Shown: positions 63,766 through 64,000 of the stretch, piece after piece | How the letters are laid out: each line of letters opens with the position of its first letter | How positions within the stretch are numbered: position 1 is the first letter of the stretch | Source of the DNA: Herminiimonas sp. | Lineage (GTDB): Bacteria; Pseudomonadota; Gammaproteobacteria; Burkholderiales; Burkholderiaceae_D | Direction of reading: 5' to 3' | Assembly (NCBI GenBank): GCA_027310305.1 | Contig: DAIDBD010000007.1 | Location: forward strand, 1 to 64,000 | Length of the DNA: 64,000 bases | The notes under the pieces: model-generated | The model's input: the letters and a program-made list of their open reading frames with translations, nothing else | Database searches by the model: none | Told to the model about the DNA's origin: nothing | Made by a program: the position numbers and the translations under genes

Positions 63766-64000
63766 ATGGCAGATCCCGTTCACTCTCCCAAGGCGCCCGC
63801 GCGCGAGTTTTTCATTCAAGGCATCACCAGCGACGGCAAACAGTTTCGTCCCAGCGACTGGGCCGAGCGCTTGTGCGGCGTAATGGCCTGCTTTCGTCCG
63901 GAAGGCGATGCAGGTCCCAACGCCCATCTGCAATATTCCCCTTATGTCCGACCGACGCTGCTGGAAGGCGTCAAGTCCGTGGTGGTCAACGAGGACTTGC
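63766..64000 (+). CDS. DUF3579 protein, cut by the window end
   Basis: A partial gene (78 codons seen) of the DUF3579 family, a small betaproteobacterial protein of unknown function. It begins MADPVHSPKAPAREFFIQGI and carries the family signature TSDGKQFRPSDWAERLCGVM, with ACFRPEGDAGPNAHLQYSPY and VRPTLLEGVKSVVVNEDL. No stop codon is reached before the right edge. It is preceded by a good -10 element. Confidence 0.88.
   Translation, partial: MADPVHSPKAPAREFFIQGITSDGKQFRPSDWAERLCGVMACFRPEGDAGPNAHLQYSPYVRPTLLEGVKSVVVNEDL

Overview
This 64 kb window comes from the chromosome of a betaproteobacterium of the order Burkholderiales, most likely near the Oxalobacteraceae (Herminiimonas/Herbaspirillum-like). 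The assignment is an inference. It rests on a betaproteobacterial-type porin, the phaA-phaB pair, the rpsP-rimM-trmD-rplS block, DUF3579 and CobD/CbiB-family genes typical of Burkholderiales, a czcICBA cluster and a CadR/PbrR-type regulator. No rRNA, tRNA, CRISPR array, insertion sequence or prophage was recognised.

Region by region. 0-11 kb: an accessory region rich in broken genes. It holds the remnant of a PAS/NarL-type kinase, an intact 7TM hybrid histidine kinase, remnants of a GMC-oxidoreductase/hydrolase and of a coupled metallophosphoesterase, lineage-specific small genes, and a bufferin (copper-binding RiPP) cluster whose precursor gene is intact but whose maturation gene is frameshifted and whose DoxX gene carries a deletion. 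11-24 kb: a DsbA-like oxidoreductase, polyhydroxybutyrate precursor synthesis (phaA, phaB), an exonuclease/GIY-YIG nuclease fusion, a zinc peptidase, an S4 protein, a frameshifted thioredoxin-fold protein, transporters and glnS. 24-26.7 kb: a DUF1223 protein whose ribosome-binding site lies in one arm of a perfect 22 bp inverted repeat, then a porin. 26.8-35.3 kb: a metal-efflux operon reading czcI-czcC-czcB-czcA-PII-like-mgtC-(His/Gly zinc ribbon)-CDF. 35.4-40 kb: lipid kinase, CaCA-type exchanger and TRAP permease. 40-43.9 kb: a second metal operon, cadA-lspA-nDsbD, divergent from cadR, with a textbook MerR-type 19 bp spacer promoter. 44-44.8 kb: a decayed LytS/LytTR two-component system and a DUF2306 remnant. 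45-50.7 kb: an orphan ABC binding protein, gamma-glutamyltransferase, a CoA-transferase and a glycerophosphodiesterase. 50.8-64 kb: mostly core genes (alaS, Nudix, tusA, etfBA, acyl-CoA dehydrogenase, rpsP-rimM-trmD-rplS, CoA pyrophosphatase, CobD/CbiB) and a partial DUF3579 gene at the right edge.

How the genes fit together. Three separate metal systems lie within about 34 kb: bufferin (copper, apparently failing), the Czc-type RND/CDF operon, and the CadA P-type ATPase operon. The second notable pattern is decay. About nine non-essential genes carry frameshifts, nonsense codons or internal deletions, while the housekeeping genes are intact. This suggests recent gene loss in accessory functions such as sensing, secondary oxidoreductases and bufferin maturation.
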